Source of the DNA: Edolisoma coerulescens
Taxonomy: Eukaryota > Chordata > Aves > Passeriformes > Campephagidae
NCBI GenBank assembly: GCA_013397115.1
Contig: VWZW01002470.1
Location: forward strand, 2,210,927-2,274,926
DNA length: 64,000 bases
Direction of reading: 5' to 3'
Under the pieces are notes generated by a model that searched no databases, was not told the origin of the DNA, and saw only the letters and a list, made by a program, of their open reading frames with translations. Each line of letters starts with the position of its first letter. Within the stretch, counting starts at the first letter, position 1. A program made the position numbers and the translations under genes. Positions 9,166 through 21,300 of this stretch are shown one piece after another.

Positions 9166-12100
9166 CGGGCACGGGCAGGGGCCCTGGGGCTTCTCCAGGT
9201 GATGCTGATGGGAACAGCCCAGGGAAGGCCCTTCGGAGCCTGCATTCCCCTTTCCAGCCTGTAATGGTTCCAGCTCCTCAGCCCGGCAGCAGCTCCTTCC
9301 TTCAGCACCAGCTCACACAAACCGGTGTGAGTGGAGGTGCCCCAGCCCCGCACGCCGGCCTGGCCACGGCCGTGCCCCCAGAGCACCGAACCAGCCCTGG
9401 GTGCCAGGAGTGCCCGGCAGCGCGGGGCTGCACCGGCCTGGGCACACAACAGAGATCCCAGAAAGCCATCAAACGCTTCCTAAAATGCAACAGGAGCTAC
9501 AGAAGGGACTGGAGCAAGGCGGGTGATTTGTGGGGAAAACCGATCTGTTTGCTTTCCAAAATCCAGGGACTCCCTCCCACCTCTCATTTCCCTCTCCTGC
9601 TCTTTGAGTTTTGGTATCTCAGGGACAGCAGCTCTGGTTTTCAGTAAAGGTGAGAGGGGCTCAAGAGAGAAAGAGCAGATTTTCTTTCCCTGCTAATGCA
9701 CTGCTGGAATACAGCTCCGTGTTGTGGCCACCGTAATTCAAGGACATTATAATGCCATTAAACCCTTCTGGTGCTGTGCTCCCTCGCTAAAGCTTTTCCA
9801 GGCTTTGTGTCACTGGAGCTTTTCACACAACTACACTGAGCTGACTTCCATTAATTAAGGGAGGCTGTACTTAGTGTGCACAAGATGCTCCAGAAATTCT
9901 CTCAGTACAGGGGGCTTTTATCTCTTGAGGGACTGAGGTTTGAATGGCTTTTTCGGGCACGAACTTGGTAGGTTATAAAAGTGCTTTGGGTTTCTTTCGG
10001 CTCCTGCAGGTCCCTCCCTTTTTCTGACATCAGTGAACAGCTCAGACAGCTTCCTCTGAGTCACACACACACATCCAACCACGGAGGGCCAGGCACCGAG
10101 GGCACAGGTCTGTCCCACACTGCCAGCACAGCACTGAGGCAGGAATTACATTTCCAAGTGCACCGTGCCCATTCCAAACACGCAGCTTCTGGCAAGCTGG
10201 AGTCGAGTTCAATCGTCAGTGCTACAGAATGTGCAGTGAGCATTTCAGATGTGCTCAGCACTGCACTGAGGTCAAACCCCCAGTCCCACTGTCAGCAAAG
10301 GGAAGAGAGTGAAGTCACTGCTGCTTCCTCCTGCAGATCCTGCTGTAAATCTGCAGTGCCCGGCCCCACGTGCAGCTCTGCACTTTGGGTACCCCCAAAC
10401 TGAGCCCGAAGCTCAGCTGGCAGCCCTGCAGCCGTGCAGAGGATGCTGCTGTGCCACTCCAGCACAGAGCTCTTCCCTGGCAAACAAACACAAGGAGGGG
10501 CATTGCTGGTCCAAGGCACTTCTGTTCTACGTTTCCTTTAAAAGCCTGTTTGTGCCGTCTGAAAAGGGCTCATCCCTGTCCTCTAAAACTCCCCACCTTC
10601 TGTATGCTCCTGGGGTGTGACCACAAACAAGAGAAATCAGTTTTTATTCATTTCTCTTCTCTTATTTCACTGTTTGCTACATTATCTGTGGAAGAAAACA
10701 GGAAACTCTTGGAAGCAGGACTTCAGCCAGCCCGGGGAGAACGTGGGAAGAAGCAATAAGGCCCCTCACAAATCCCACACGGTCCCTGTCACACCGACCT
10801 CCTGCATCCAGCTCTCACTGAACATTGTTCCCATCCCTTTCCTAAAAGGGTTTCACTGCTTTTCCCACTACCCTGGTGTGCAGGCTGGCTGTGGCAGATC
10901 TGAATTTGTGGCTGACTATTCCTGTGGTCCCACAAACCCTGTGTCAGCTCTGGGCTGGAGAGAATCCAAAGATCCAGTGGGAGAGAGGGAAGGGGAATGT
11001 ACATCAGAACTCCCAGAAGAGGTTTCACTGTTAGCTCTCAGGAATAACTGTAACAGTCTTTCCCCACCTCATTATCATTATTAAATTCCCATGGGACATC
11101 AGTAAAGCCCTCACAGGAAACTGCTGTTCTGCTACAGTAATTCTGTTGGAACTCTCACGAAGTCCCAGCTAATAAGTCTTTGAAAATAAGATGTACCTTG
11201 AGCAGTTTAGGTCTCTACATTTCAAGGGTGGCCAGTTAGGAAGGTAAGCCTCTGATACTTCCACATAAAAATCTGCATTTGGGAATCACTCTGTGCCTCT
11301 GTCCCCGATCCACGTTCCTGTAAATGATCCTTCCCCCACACCAGCGCTCTCTGGATATAATATACCCTGCAAACACAGCCTGCCACCTGGGCAAGCTCAT
11401 GGGATCTCGTCTGATTTAGCACCACACACATTTTCCTTGGCCTACCAGCATAAATGGGGATATTTAGTAATGTAAGTTATGATAATGAGCCCTGCCTAAA
11501 CCACTGCTGTCAGAAGAAGAATGGGGGAGTCTCTTCCAACCATTAAAAATGAATGAGGAGGGAAATAAATAAGCAAAAGCAGCTCATTTGAGCTATAAAA
11601 GACTCCAGAACACAAGCTGTGTACCAAGGTACAAAAGGATGAGGCCATTATTAGCTCCATAAGTCACTTCCAAGTGACTCGGGGGAGGTGGAGTCACCTT
11701 TAGTGCCCCGTGCTGAACCCGAGGTGCTGAGCAGGAGCGTTCTGAGACAGCAGAACCAGCCTGCGGGGATGCAGGGCACAGATAAACAACCCTGATGGGG
11801 CTGCAGCACAGCGGTGGGTCAGCCCCGAGCCCACCCTCGGTCTCCAGAAGGGCCCCGTCCTACTCTGGGCTTCCTGAGGAGACTGAGGGTAAGGAATCTC
11901 CAGATCCGATGGCAGCAGCAGAGCTGTAAAACCGCCCCGGATGCTGCTGGAATTAGGAACAACCACTGAACAGCTGCTCTGGAGGGATAATTACAGCACC
12001 TCCTGTGCTGCAGAGGAAAGATCTTCATTTTCTTCCCCAGAAAGAAACAGCAAATGCAAATGGGCACCGCATCAAGTTTAGGGATGCTCCTCCTGCTCCT

Positions 12101-12370
12101 CGGTTGCGCAGTGACTCCGCAGGTTCGGCAGGGCAAACATCCCAGGCTGGGCTGCTCCACAGCTGCTGAGAGAAGGATGACCTGGCCCGAGCCCTGGTGA
12201 CTGGATTCCAGACAGGTTTTAAACCTAGCATCACCTGGACCAAAGCTTTCCCCATTTGGGGGGGTTTACACTGAATAATGTCATCTTAATTTTAAATATT
12301 TTGAATTTTAACTGTGAGGGTTGAAGTATCTGCCAAAATCTGAAAATACCCTTTCAAAGGTGATAAATGA

Positions 12371-12619
12371 TAAAACAAGGGGGAATGGTTTTAAACTGAA
12401 AGAGGGCATGATTCAATTAGACATTAGAAGAAATTCTTCCCTGTGAGGGTGGGGAGGCCCTGGCACAGGGTGCCCAGAGCAGCTGTGGCTGCCCCTGGAT
12501 CCCTGGCAGTGCCCAAGGCCAGGCTGGACAGGGCTTGGAGCACCCTGGGACAGTGGAAAGGGATTGAACCTTGGTGATGTCCCTCCCAGCCCAACCCATT
12601 CTCTGATCCTATGAAATGA
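12371..12619 (+). mobile_element. CR1 LINE 3'-end fragment, 5'-truncated
   Basis: The segment reads like the CR1 3' untranslated tail. It has an AACAAGGGGGAATGGTT-type start, then GAAGAAATTCTTCCCTGTGA, the GGCCCTGGCACAGGGTGCCC block, the GCTGCCCCTGGATCCCTGGC block and CAGCCCAACCCATTCT. It ends in a degenerate ATTCTATGA-type terminal repeat. CR1 elements lack a poly-A tail and are usually 5'-truncated, as here. It is antisense to the host gene. The copy is diverged but nearly complete over the 3' 250 bp. Confidence 0.93.
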
Positions 12620-14511
12620 TGAGCCGTGTCCTCAAGACTTCCCAGCTCATCATCCTTTCCAGCTGGTTCTGCTCTGTGCACAAGGACCTTGCCTTTGCAG
12701 AGGAGGAGTTGAGTGATGCATCTGAACTCTGCAGCTTCAGGAAAACCAGAGGGTGCTCTGAATTTGGGAAATCCACACCTTCAAAGTGTCAACACCGTTC
12801 TGCAGCGGTTCTCCTACTGCAGCATGACACCAAACAATGCTGCATCCACAGCTGCATCTGCTTTTCCTACCCAGAGACAAACATCTCCCTTCGTTTTCAA
12901 GGGTCCTGTTTCCTGCCAGGCTTTCCACAGTGTCCTGATGGGAGCCCACCTAGCACTGCTATAAACAGATATTAGCAGAGACCTGTGCACATGAAAAAGG
13001 TTTTTTACTGCACTAATCCCCCCGAAGCATCTCACAGAGCATATTGATTAAGAGAGCTCTGATACCAATTAATTTCTAAGAAATATTTTAGTTTGTTCTG
13101 CAGCTTTGTGGCAAACATCAATATATTATCCTCAGCCGAATATACCCGAGTGAAGTACGCAACGGGGCATTTTAAAAGCCTTACAATTCTGGGCAAACAT
13201 CCAATTGTAGCTGCAAGTTTAATAGCTCCTTTGTGATCCCACACAACGTCCGCAGTGTGTTGGTGTTACCAACTGAAAAATCCCCTCATTAACAGTCTCT
13301 CCTCAGGAATCACCTTTTGCTTTTTAAAATCAAGACCTGGCAGATAAAACTTCAGTGGGTTTTTCCTTTCCGTGTTTCTTTTGCCCCCGTTTCCACTACT
13401 GAGAACAGTCAATTTCTCTCTGTGCGGTGGATTTGCACAGATTTTATTCATTTTTTGGGGTTGCAGCGAGGGAAGAGCAGCTTCTGCCCAGCCCTTTGTG
13501 AGCACATCATTAATCTCTGCACACTCTGTCCTCACCTGGGATTTATTTCTGCCCATGGGCTGCCTTTGAAGAGTTTTGTCCCCACTGACCACTGAGCTCA
13601 GGCCAGCCGGGGGCCACCTGACGTGTCCCTGCTGCTGTGTCCCCCCTGCCACGGGACTGGCAACAGAGCTGCCTGGAGGATGAATGCTGCATTTCAGCAG
13701 GGCTTCCAAGACACCTACATTTGCTTTCATTTTTGGGTCACGAAATTCAGTTTCATTTCAATTTCAAATGATTAAAATTATGTAAAAATACCATAACATC
13801 AAGGAAAAAGTTATTTTAAAAGGAAAAAATCAAAACACTTCATTTTGGAAATGTCAAAACAAGTTGTTTCCTTGACACAACGGGAACCTGGTAGCATCCT
13901 TTTCTCCTTTTATTTTCCGTCAGAAATGAAATTCCAAGGAAATTAGCATCATTTCACAAAGCTGCTTTACAGGACCTCAAATTCCGACTGAATAAACTCT
14001 GCCAAATTTTCCCCAATAAGCCTTAATCAACTGGGGCCACAAATCAAAACAAAATCATCACGATGAAACTCTGTTCAATTAAAATCCAATCACACAGAAC
14101 CCGTGGTACCTTTGGCACAATGGACAGTGCTGCTCCCATGTGCAGGAAGGGAAGTGGAGGCACAGAACAACCTTTCCAAAAGCCTGGGATTAATCCCCAG
14201 CTCCCTCACACACTTACTGGATGGCTGTGTGTAATTTATTGAGGTAAATACTCCCGAAGATACCTGAAGTGTTCACTCCCACTGAACTCCAGGGGAGTTT
14301 GGTGGTTAAACTTTTCTAAGATTCCAGCCTTTAATCCCCCTTTGATGTATTTGTGAAGTAAGGATCCTATCCCCTCGTTTTACCAGGATTTTGCAAAGCT
14401 TAATCTGTAAGGAACAAGGAAGAGCTCGGGTGCTGGAGTTACACAGCTGCCCCTTTCTGTTGATTAACATTTATGTGCAGTTCTCTGGGCCAGCCCTTCC
14501 CCTCCTGCCCT

Positions 14512-14850
14512 GCAGCAGCCGCTCCCGGAGGGGCAGCTCCGGCTGCAGCTCTGGAAAGGGCACGCACAGAGAATTCAAGCGGCCTCATTCGCTCCTGCTG
14601 TTCCCCACTCCTCTGCACCACGTCCACCCCTCCCCTGCCGCTGGCCGGGCTGCAATTCCCGCTTTCCAGCTGGAAAAGGAGGCGGTGGCTTCCCGCCCGC
14701 TGCTCGGGATGCCCCGCGAGCGGCGGCGCCGCCGGCGCGGGATGGGCGCAGCACCGGGACGGCTCCGAGCGCGCTCCCGAGCCCGCGGGGCAGCGCGGGC
14801 AGCTCAGCCCCGGGCAGGCAGGCACTGCCTCCGGAGCTGCCAGAAAGCTG
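14512..14850. promoter_or_regulatory. Intronic CpG island
   Basis: Roughly 35-40 CpG dinucleotides fall in about 340 bp. They are densest at 14690-14815, where GCGGCGGCGCCGCCGGCGCG and other CG-only stretches occur. The flanking kilobases are AT-rich and CpG-poor. No tandem repeat explains it. Islands of this density in vertebrates usually mark promoters or strong regulatory elements (established knowledge). Here it sits about 9.4 kb upstream of the 5126-5331 exon inside the host intron, so it may serve an alternative first exon, an antisense transcript or an enhancer (inference). Both strands have open frames through it, expected from the composition. On the minus strand an ATG at 14894 has a favourable context (aacaATGG). 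Confidence 0.8.
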
Positions 14851-17800
14851 CTGGACTCAGCCCACCTCGCGCTGTACGTTTTAGGAGCCACCATTGTTTG
14901 TAATCAATGTGACAACACTTTCTCGCTCCTGTTAATTAAGTTACATCTTTCTCTCTCGATCTGGAAACCACGAGCACTCGGTGTCACTCACTGCAGCACC
15001 CAAGCAAAGCAGGGGAATGATGAACACAGCCAGCACCCCAAGGTTTGCGTCACTAAACTGAGAATGGCATTGCTGCCCTCCCCCAGGAAAGCTCAAAGAG
15101 GAGCAATGACAAGAGAACAACTTTGCTCCGCGCTCCTGAGGAGGAGGCTGCTCGCTCGTCTCTGGGGAATAAATACCTGATGGCCAAGGGAAGCAGAGCT
15201 GATGAGCAGTGTGACAAATGCAACGGACTGAACACTAAAACCAGGCTGCAAAGCGGACAGTCGGACTTCCAGATCCGTCAGATCCAGTCAGCGAAGCAGC
15301 AGTGGGGGGAGGAGGTAATTAAGCCACCCGCACAGCCCGGAACAGCCGGCTCTAGGGGCTGTCATCCCGTGTGTGAGAGCCTGCCCCGGGGAGCAGCCGG
15401 GAGCGAAATGCCTGCAATACCAGTCTGACCAAAGCAAAGTGCTCCCTGCAGTTCCTGTGCTCTCCCAGGGCAGCCGAAGGACCTTAGGAATTGCTGAATA
15501 ACTTTATGGAAAATTGCTTAAAACCAAGTAAAATATAAAAATTCTTTTGCATCAACTGATGAAAAAGGAAATTACCACCCTTATTGTAGTTTTAAGCACA
15601 ACTGGTATGAAACTTTGGTCCAACAAACCAGCAGCTGTTGGTTTTCTTCGTAAAGAAAAAGAAACAGAGAAACTAGCTTAAAATGCTTTAAGGCTGTAAC
15701 AGAAATGTAAATTCTTTCAGACCATTCTGGACTTCTAAATTAGTTAGAAAAAAGCACTGGGCTGATATATTCCCTGCCTCCTCGGATTCACTCATCGTTC
15801 ATCTCCATCACTGCATTGCAGACTAGCAGCGTCGCTGTTTTTCTGACAACATGCTCATTTTTCCAGCTTCCAAGAAATCTCTAGACAGGGACTGTCAGTT
15901 CTAATTATGCAGCTCGAGCTGCAGCAACAGGTGGTTACCAAGGACTCGGGAATGCCACTCTCACCTTTTGCGAAGGGATGACAGAGCCTGGCCCTGCTCC
16001 CGACACGGCCGCACAGGAGGGCAGGCAGGAGGGGGGAAGGCAGGCACGTGGAACAGGAGGAGCTGGTGATGGTACCTCCTCTGCCAAACCTTCCCAAACA
16101 CACCTGCAAGGGGCACCTGGGCTGGCTGTGGGCACGGGGATCCTCCAGCTGAGAGATCTGCGGGGATTTACAACACTCAGGGCCAGCTGAGCACTAAAAG
16201 CTCGGAGTTCTGGAGGAGGGGAGCTGTGCCCACACGATTCAGCTTCACATCTCCCTCCAGACACCGCAGCAGCACTGGGCAGACCCCCCCGCCTGGGCAC
16301 CTCTGTGCCACAGGCCATGGCAGGACACACACACCACAGGCAGCTCACGGCTCAGCCCTGCACCAGCACACGGGACTGGATGCTCAAGGGTCCAGTCTTT
16401 AGGAGAGCCAAATTCCACCCATCGGGGGTGACTTCCCTTTGGCTCTGGTCAGCTTTGGCCCTACCCCAAACAGCCACACCTCTTCCCTCAGACAGCAACA
16501 GCCCCGCGTTCCTAACTTCTGTCCAAACAGTGATGGGTTATACACACATTTTAATTAGGGACACCACTGAGGACTGATGTGACCCAAGCCAGGCACGGGA
16601 CCAGACCTCCACAGACTTAAAGGAGATGAGAGATTCACAAGAGAAGTGATTGAAAAGACCCTGCAGGGAGAGGAGAATGCCAGGATAAAAGGAGCGGAGT
16701 TTGAACTCCTCAGTGCACTCAGACTTCAGTGTCCCACAAGCCCAGATCTGCAGGCTCCAGCTTGAGCTGAGCCATTTCTCAGCTGGTACTGAACAGAACA
16801 AGGACCAAATGCTTCTGAAATCACTCCTGTAACTCAGACACCACCCCAGCAAGGGCACTGCATTTCAGTCACTTCAGCACAGCGAAAAGGAGATGAAATA
16901 TGGTTAGCAATGGCAGACTTTAGAGCTACAAGGACAAAGAGATTTCCATCTTGGTAACAGGAGGACTTCAAAGAGTTTTAAGGATCCAGTCCTCTTTCTG
17001 CTAGAGAGTTTGCCCAGGCAAAGTCTAGTTCTACTCCTCTGGCAAGTATTCAGATATCCAACATCCCAGCTTAGGGAAAAAAAAGGAAAACTCTGCTGCA
17101 ATATACATATACTCATGCATGCACGGCAGGCTCTGGAAAGTTGGCCAACACTTTGAAGTGACAGGAGAAAAATAATGCAACAGCAAACCATGAAAAATTT
17201 CTGAAAGAGACCTGTGCCTTTTTAAGCCAAGAACCGCTTGCAGAGAAGCAAATCTAAGCAAGACTGTGTTCCAACAGCAGAGCAGCAGCCACAATACACA
17301 AGTGCCAGATGAAAGCTGCCCTCAGCCAACACGGACAGGCTGGAGAGCCAGAGAATGTTTTCCAAAGCACACTTGCTGTACAAGTGACTCCAGAGTTTGC
17401 ATTGGAATGGGAGAATCCTTCCCCACTGGAGCTGTGGGCAGGGACGCCGAGCAGGGAGGGGGTTTGTGTCCTCTCTTGCCCCACCAACACAACCTTCCCT
17501 CCCTCAGCTGCCCGTTTGTGGGGGTCCCACGAGAACAGGGCACGGCTGTGGCACTGCTGAGGTGTCACACAGGGCCCCCCTGGCCCTGGCTGTGAGTGGC
17601 ACGGGGCTGGGGCTCAGTGCCCGCCACACCCGTGCCCAACAAACCCCTCTGTGCACCTCGGCTTCCCGGGGAAGCAGCTCTGCTTCCACCAGGCTGAGAG
17701 GGAGCTCTCATCTTCATTCCAGCACTCCTCCCACCCTCTGCAAACCCCACTGCTTACCTTTCATTTTACATCCCCAAACAAGCCCCTCGTGAGGTGCTGA

Positions 17801-18099
17801 GCTGAACCCAGGCCCCTCCAGCATCTCTCCAGGGACAGAAACAATCCAAAACCACTTGCTCCCCGCCGTGAACAGAGGTCATTATTTTGACAAATTAGTT
17901 AAATCTCTCTCAGTCAGCAACGAGGACCCTGAATTATTCAACACGCATCTGTCTTTTTCCCTTACAAAAATGGCCTGTGAAGCAATAAGTGTATTTCACT
18001 TGAACCACTTCTGAAAGATGTAAGACAGTTTGGGTTCACTCCAATGCCCCTTGAAGTCAATGAGAGCCTTTCATTTAATTTTCATTTAATTAATTTCAT

Positions 18100-18320
18100 T
18101 AAATTTGCAGATGATGCCAAGCTGGGAGGGGTTAGAAGTTCTCTGGAGAACAAGCTTAGAATTCAAAATGATCTTTTTAGCGTAGAAAATTATCTGAAAT
18201 AAACAGATGAGATTGAAGAAAGGTAAGGGCAAAGTATAAAGCTGGATAAAAACAATTTAGTGCAGGATGGGGAAGGATTGGCCTGGTGACATCAGTGGAG
18301 AAAAGGATTTGAACTAGAGA
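18100..18320 (+). mobile_element. Ancient CR1-like LINE fragment (reverse transcriptase 3' region), decayed
   Basis: The plus strand contains TTTGCAGATGATGCCAAGCTGGGAGG, which translates to the FADD-K-LGG motif region found at the end of the CR1 reverse transcriptase. It is followed by a diverged TTAGAATTCAAAATGATCTT...TCTGAAATAAACAG stretch and a GGAGAAAAGGATTTG block, in the order expected for old CR1 families. Frame breaks and substitutions show it is inactive. The boundaries are approximate. Confidence 0.6.
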
Positions 18321-21300
18321 GGATCTGACTAGAAACTCTCCAACTCTAGGGATCACTGAGCACTGGAAGATGATAATTAACAACTGCAGTAGTATTTAAA
18401 ATCTGCTCAGACAAATGACTTTCAGGAATGTTTTCCATAGCTGGAAATATTGTTCCTTTCATCTCAGTTTGAAATTTTCAGTGATTTTAAAGCCTTATAG
18501 TGAGATACAGGATGCACAACTTTTCCCGTCTGTAGTCCATGCATGTCATCCACAAGAAGTGCAGGTTTTCTGGGTAAAAAAGGAAACAAGTATTTCATCT
18601 TTGTTCCTCAGATTCAATATTGATCACAAAAGCAAAAGCAGGTCCTGTTGTACTGGGAAAGATGTTTTGCACAGTAACAGAGGCAGAGGAGCACAGCCCC
18701 TGTGAAAGCCACCCCTCACAGCTCCTCTGAAAGCAGCCTGTGCTCAGCACCCTCCTGATGCCCTGCAGCGAACTAAAATTTAGCAATTTATGGTACTGGA
18801 ATGCAATTAAGTAAGTTTGCAGCGCAAAAAGTAAATGTAACTTCGAACTTCCTTCTTCCCTTATTAGATGTGAGAAAATGCTGAAGATACTCTCACCTGT
18901 ATTTATAGCACTAGTGGTGATAATTTACATCACTTCGTGAAGCATTCTGATGTGCAAGACAAGCCACTGCCTGAAAACTGATCACATTTCATTAAATCAA
19001 GAAGATTCAAGGAAAAAAACATATTAAAAAGATGGAAGAAAAGGCAGCCTGTTTTCCTCAGACAGCTAAACAAAAGCCTGGTCTAGGACCAGTGAAATCA
19101 CTATGGATCAATACTGTTTCATTTCTGTGTCTCTCTGCACAGTCAGGTAAAATAATAACAACAGTGGTGCTGCTGATGAACATTTTTTATTTGAACTATT
19201 CCCATCATCTAACAGCATTTCAGCATTTTGCAAAAAAACCTCCTGACAACACTTTGTAAAGCACATCACAGTGAGGGCTCAGTGCTTATGACATAAACGT
19301 GTGTCTCCATGTGCATTTTTTCATATAAATACCTGTTTAGATAGTGCAGATATCATTATCCTCATTGAGGAATGAAGGACTTAACTGTTTATGGAGCTTT
19401 CCCATGGCCACAAAGTGCTGGGGAACGTTATCTGCAAGTGCTATCTGGGATGAGAAATGAAGTCTCATTACTGTGATGTCTGAGAATAATCAGCCAAACA
19501 ATGAAAATAGCTACATTTAGCATAAATAGGAAAGCCAGGCCAGAAACATTTCCTCTCACATAGTCTAGAAAAAATTATTAAACAAACCCACACTCGTGGA
19601 ATGGGTAGAAGTCCAGGTGAGGACTGAAGAGATGCAGTTTCTATTTCATCTCTGCCATTTGACCTCACAGAAGGTGTTTGTTGTGCTCTGTTTATTCATT
19701 AATGTTTTATTCATGGCTGTTCTGGCTGTCACAGGACGGGCTCTGATGGGCACTGCAGTTCCTGGGCACTCAGGCTCGGCGCTGCTGGGAGATGTTGCAG
19801 GTGCTTTCCTAATAAAAATGTGCTCAAAAAGACAGTGCCAGGCACGGCCAGAGCAAACCCCTGCCCGTGCCCACGGCTCTCACCGTGCAGAACAGCCCAG
19901 GCACAGCACTGAGGCTCGGGGGGCTCGGGTCTGACAGCAGCAGAGCAAGGACAGTCCTCAGAACACGCTCAGGGTCAATGCAGGAGTAGAAAACCATCAG
20001 CTTTTCTCCCCATAACCAAATACCAAAGCCCAGCCGTGCCCCAGCTCCCAGAGCAGCCAGGGGAGAGCAGAGGATCTTGCTGCCAACCCAAGCCCACAGT
20101 TCCCCCAAGCTTCCTTTTCCTTTCAGAGAAATGACAGAGGAACACATTCAATAAAACATTTCAGGAGCTGGTTTCAGCGAGCACAGGGAATCGAAGGTGG
20201 AGGATAATTTGAAAGCATTTTGTAAGATTTTAGCTGCTTGTTCCCTATCGACTCTGATGGGAGTCGTGCTGCTTTGATCTTCCAAACGCTTTCACACTCC
20301 TTCCATCCTGACAAGCACTCATACCACGGATCCGTTTACTGGGAAATTGAGGTGAGTCCTGAGGCTTGATATCTGAACTATCTTCAAACAACCACGAGGA
20401 AAGAATAGCCAGATGGTGAGAGAGACTCCATCTGAACACAAACTGCCCCGTTGTATCGATGCACCTCACGTGTTCTCAGGGTTTAGGGATTGATGATGTT
20501 AATAACAAAGTCTCACGGCTGCTCAAGAAGCCCCAGTGAAGCTGTATTTCATGTGCAGCTGCATTTCACGTGAGGACACCAGGGTGTGGAAGCCACAGAT
20601 GAGCAGGTGTGGGTCTGCGTTCTCAGCAGCCCAATCTTTTCCAGAAAACTCCTATTTAAAGCTTAGGCAAATTCTGGACACTTAGTGGGACAACTGTGCC
20701 AGTCAGCAGCTTGTCTGTCCCACAGGGGCTGGAGGAGCAGAGCTTCAGCAATTCCCAGGCAGATGAGTGGAGCAGTTTTTGTGCTCTCCAGGCACTGCTG
20801 ATGGAGTCAGGCGGACGTGGGAGCGTTTCAGGTCTCAGAAGCGTACAGGAGTGACCCCACAGCACAGCCTGACACACCCCTGGCATTTCACAGACACCCT
20901 CACTCTTTAGAAAGACCTCACGGCCAAACCCCCCCACTCTCAGGGATTTAGGTGGGTGCTGTGCCTTCAGTGCTCCCCTCACGGGAATCCCCCATCCCCG
21001 TGCAGGCACTCCCTGGCCTGCCCTGCAGGCACCCGGAGCAGGGGGCAGCTGCACCCTCTCCCCTCGGTTTGCCAACAACGGGAACGCACTGGACAGCTCA
21101 GCTCCATGGAAAGCTCCCTGGGAAAATGCACGTAATTAATGCAAGCTCTCGGCACAGCGAGCTGGCAGCAGCTCACTCGGTTTATCCTGCACGCTCACCG
21201 TGGGCTGAGGCGACAGCTGATGACAGGGGCTGAGCTGCACTGGAGTGAAGCTGAGCCCAGCCTGGAACGGCAGCTCCAGCTGCCCAGAAACGCCTGAGCC

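Noticed and set aside
8672..9647. Plus-strand open frames with repeated QLAPWGL peptides
   Set aside because: They are generated by the 27/29-bp minisatellite. Several frames are open at once and no start or splice context is convincing.
14140..14220. Possible MIR/core-SINE-like fragment (GTGGAGGCACAGA ... GGGATTAATCCCCAG)
   Set aside because: The similarity is short and gapped. It could not be distinguished from chance without a repeat library search.
14391..15180. Plus-strand open frames of 170 and 235 codons through the CpG island
   Set aside because: Low stop-codon density is expected in GC-rich sequence. The frames overlap on both strands and resemble no protein family I know.
19330..19440. 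Possible MIR/L2-like fragment (CATTATCCTCATTGAGGAATGAAGGACTTAACTG region)
   Set aside because: Only loose resemblance by eye. It is not supportable as a feature.
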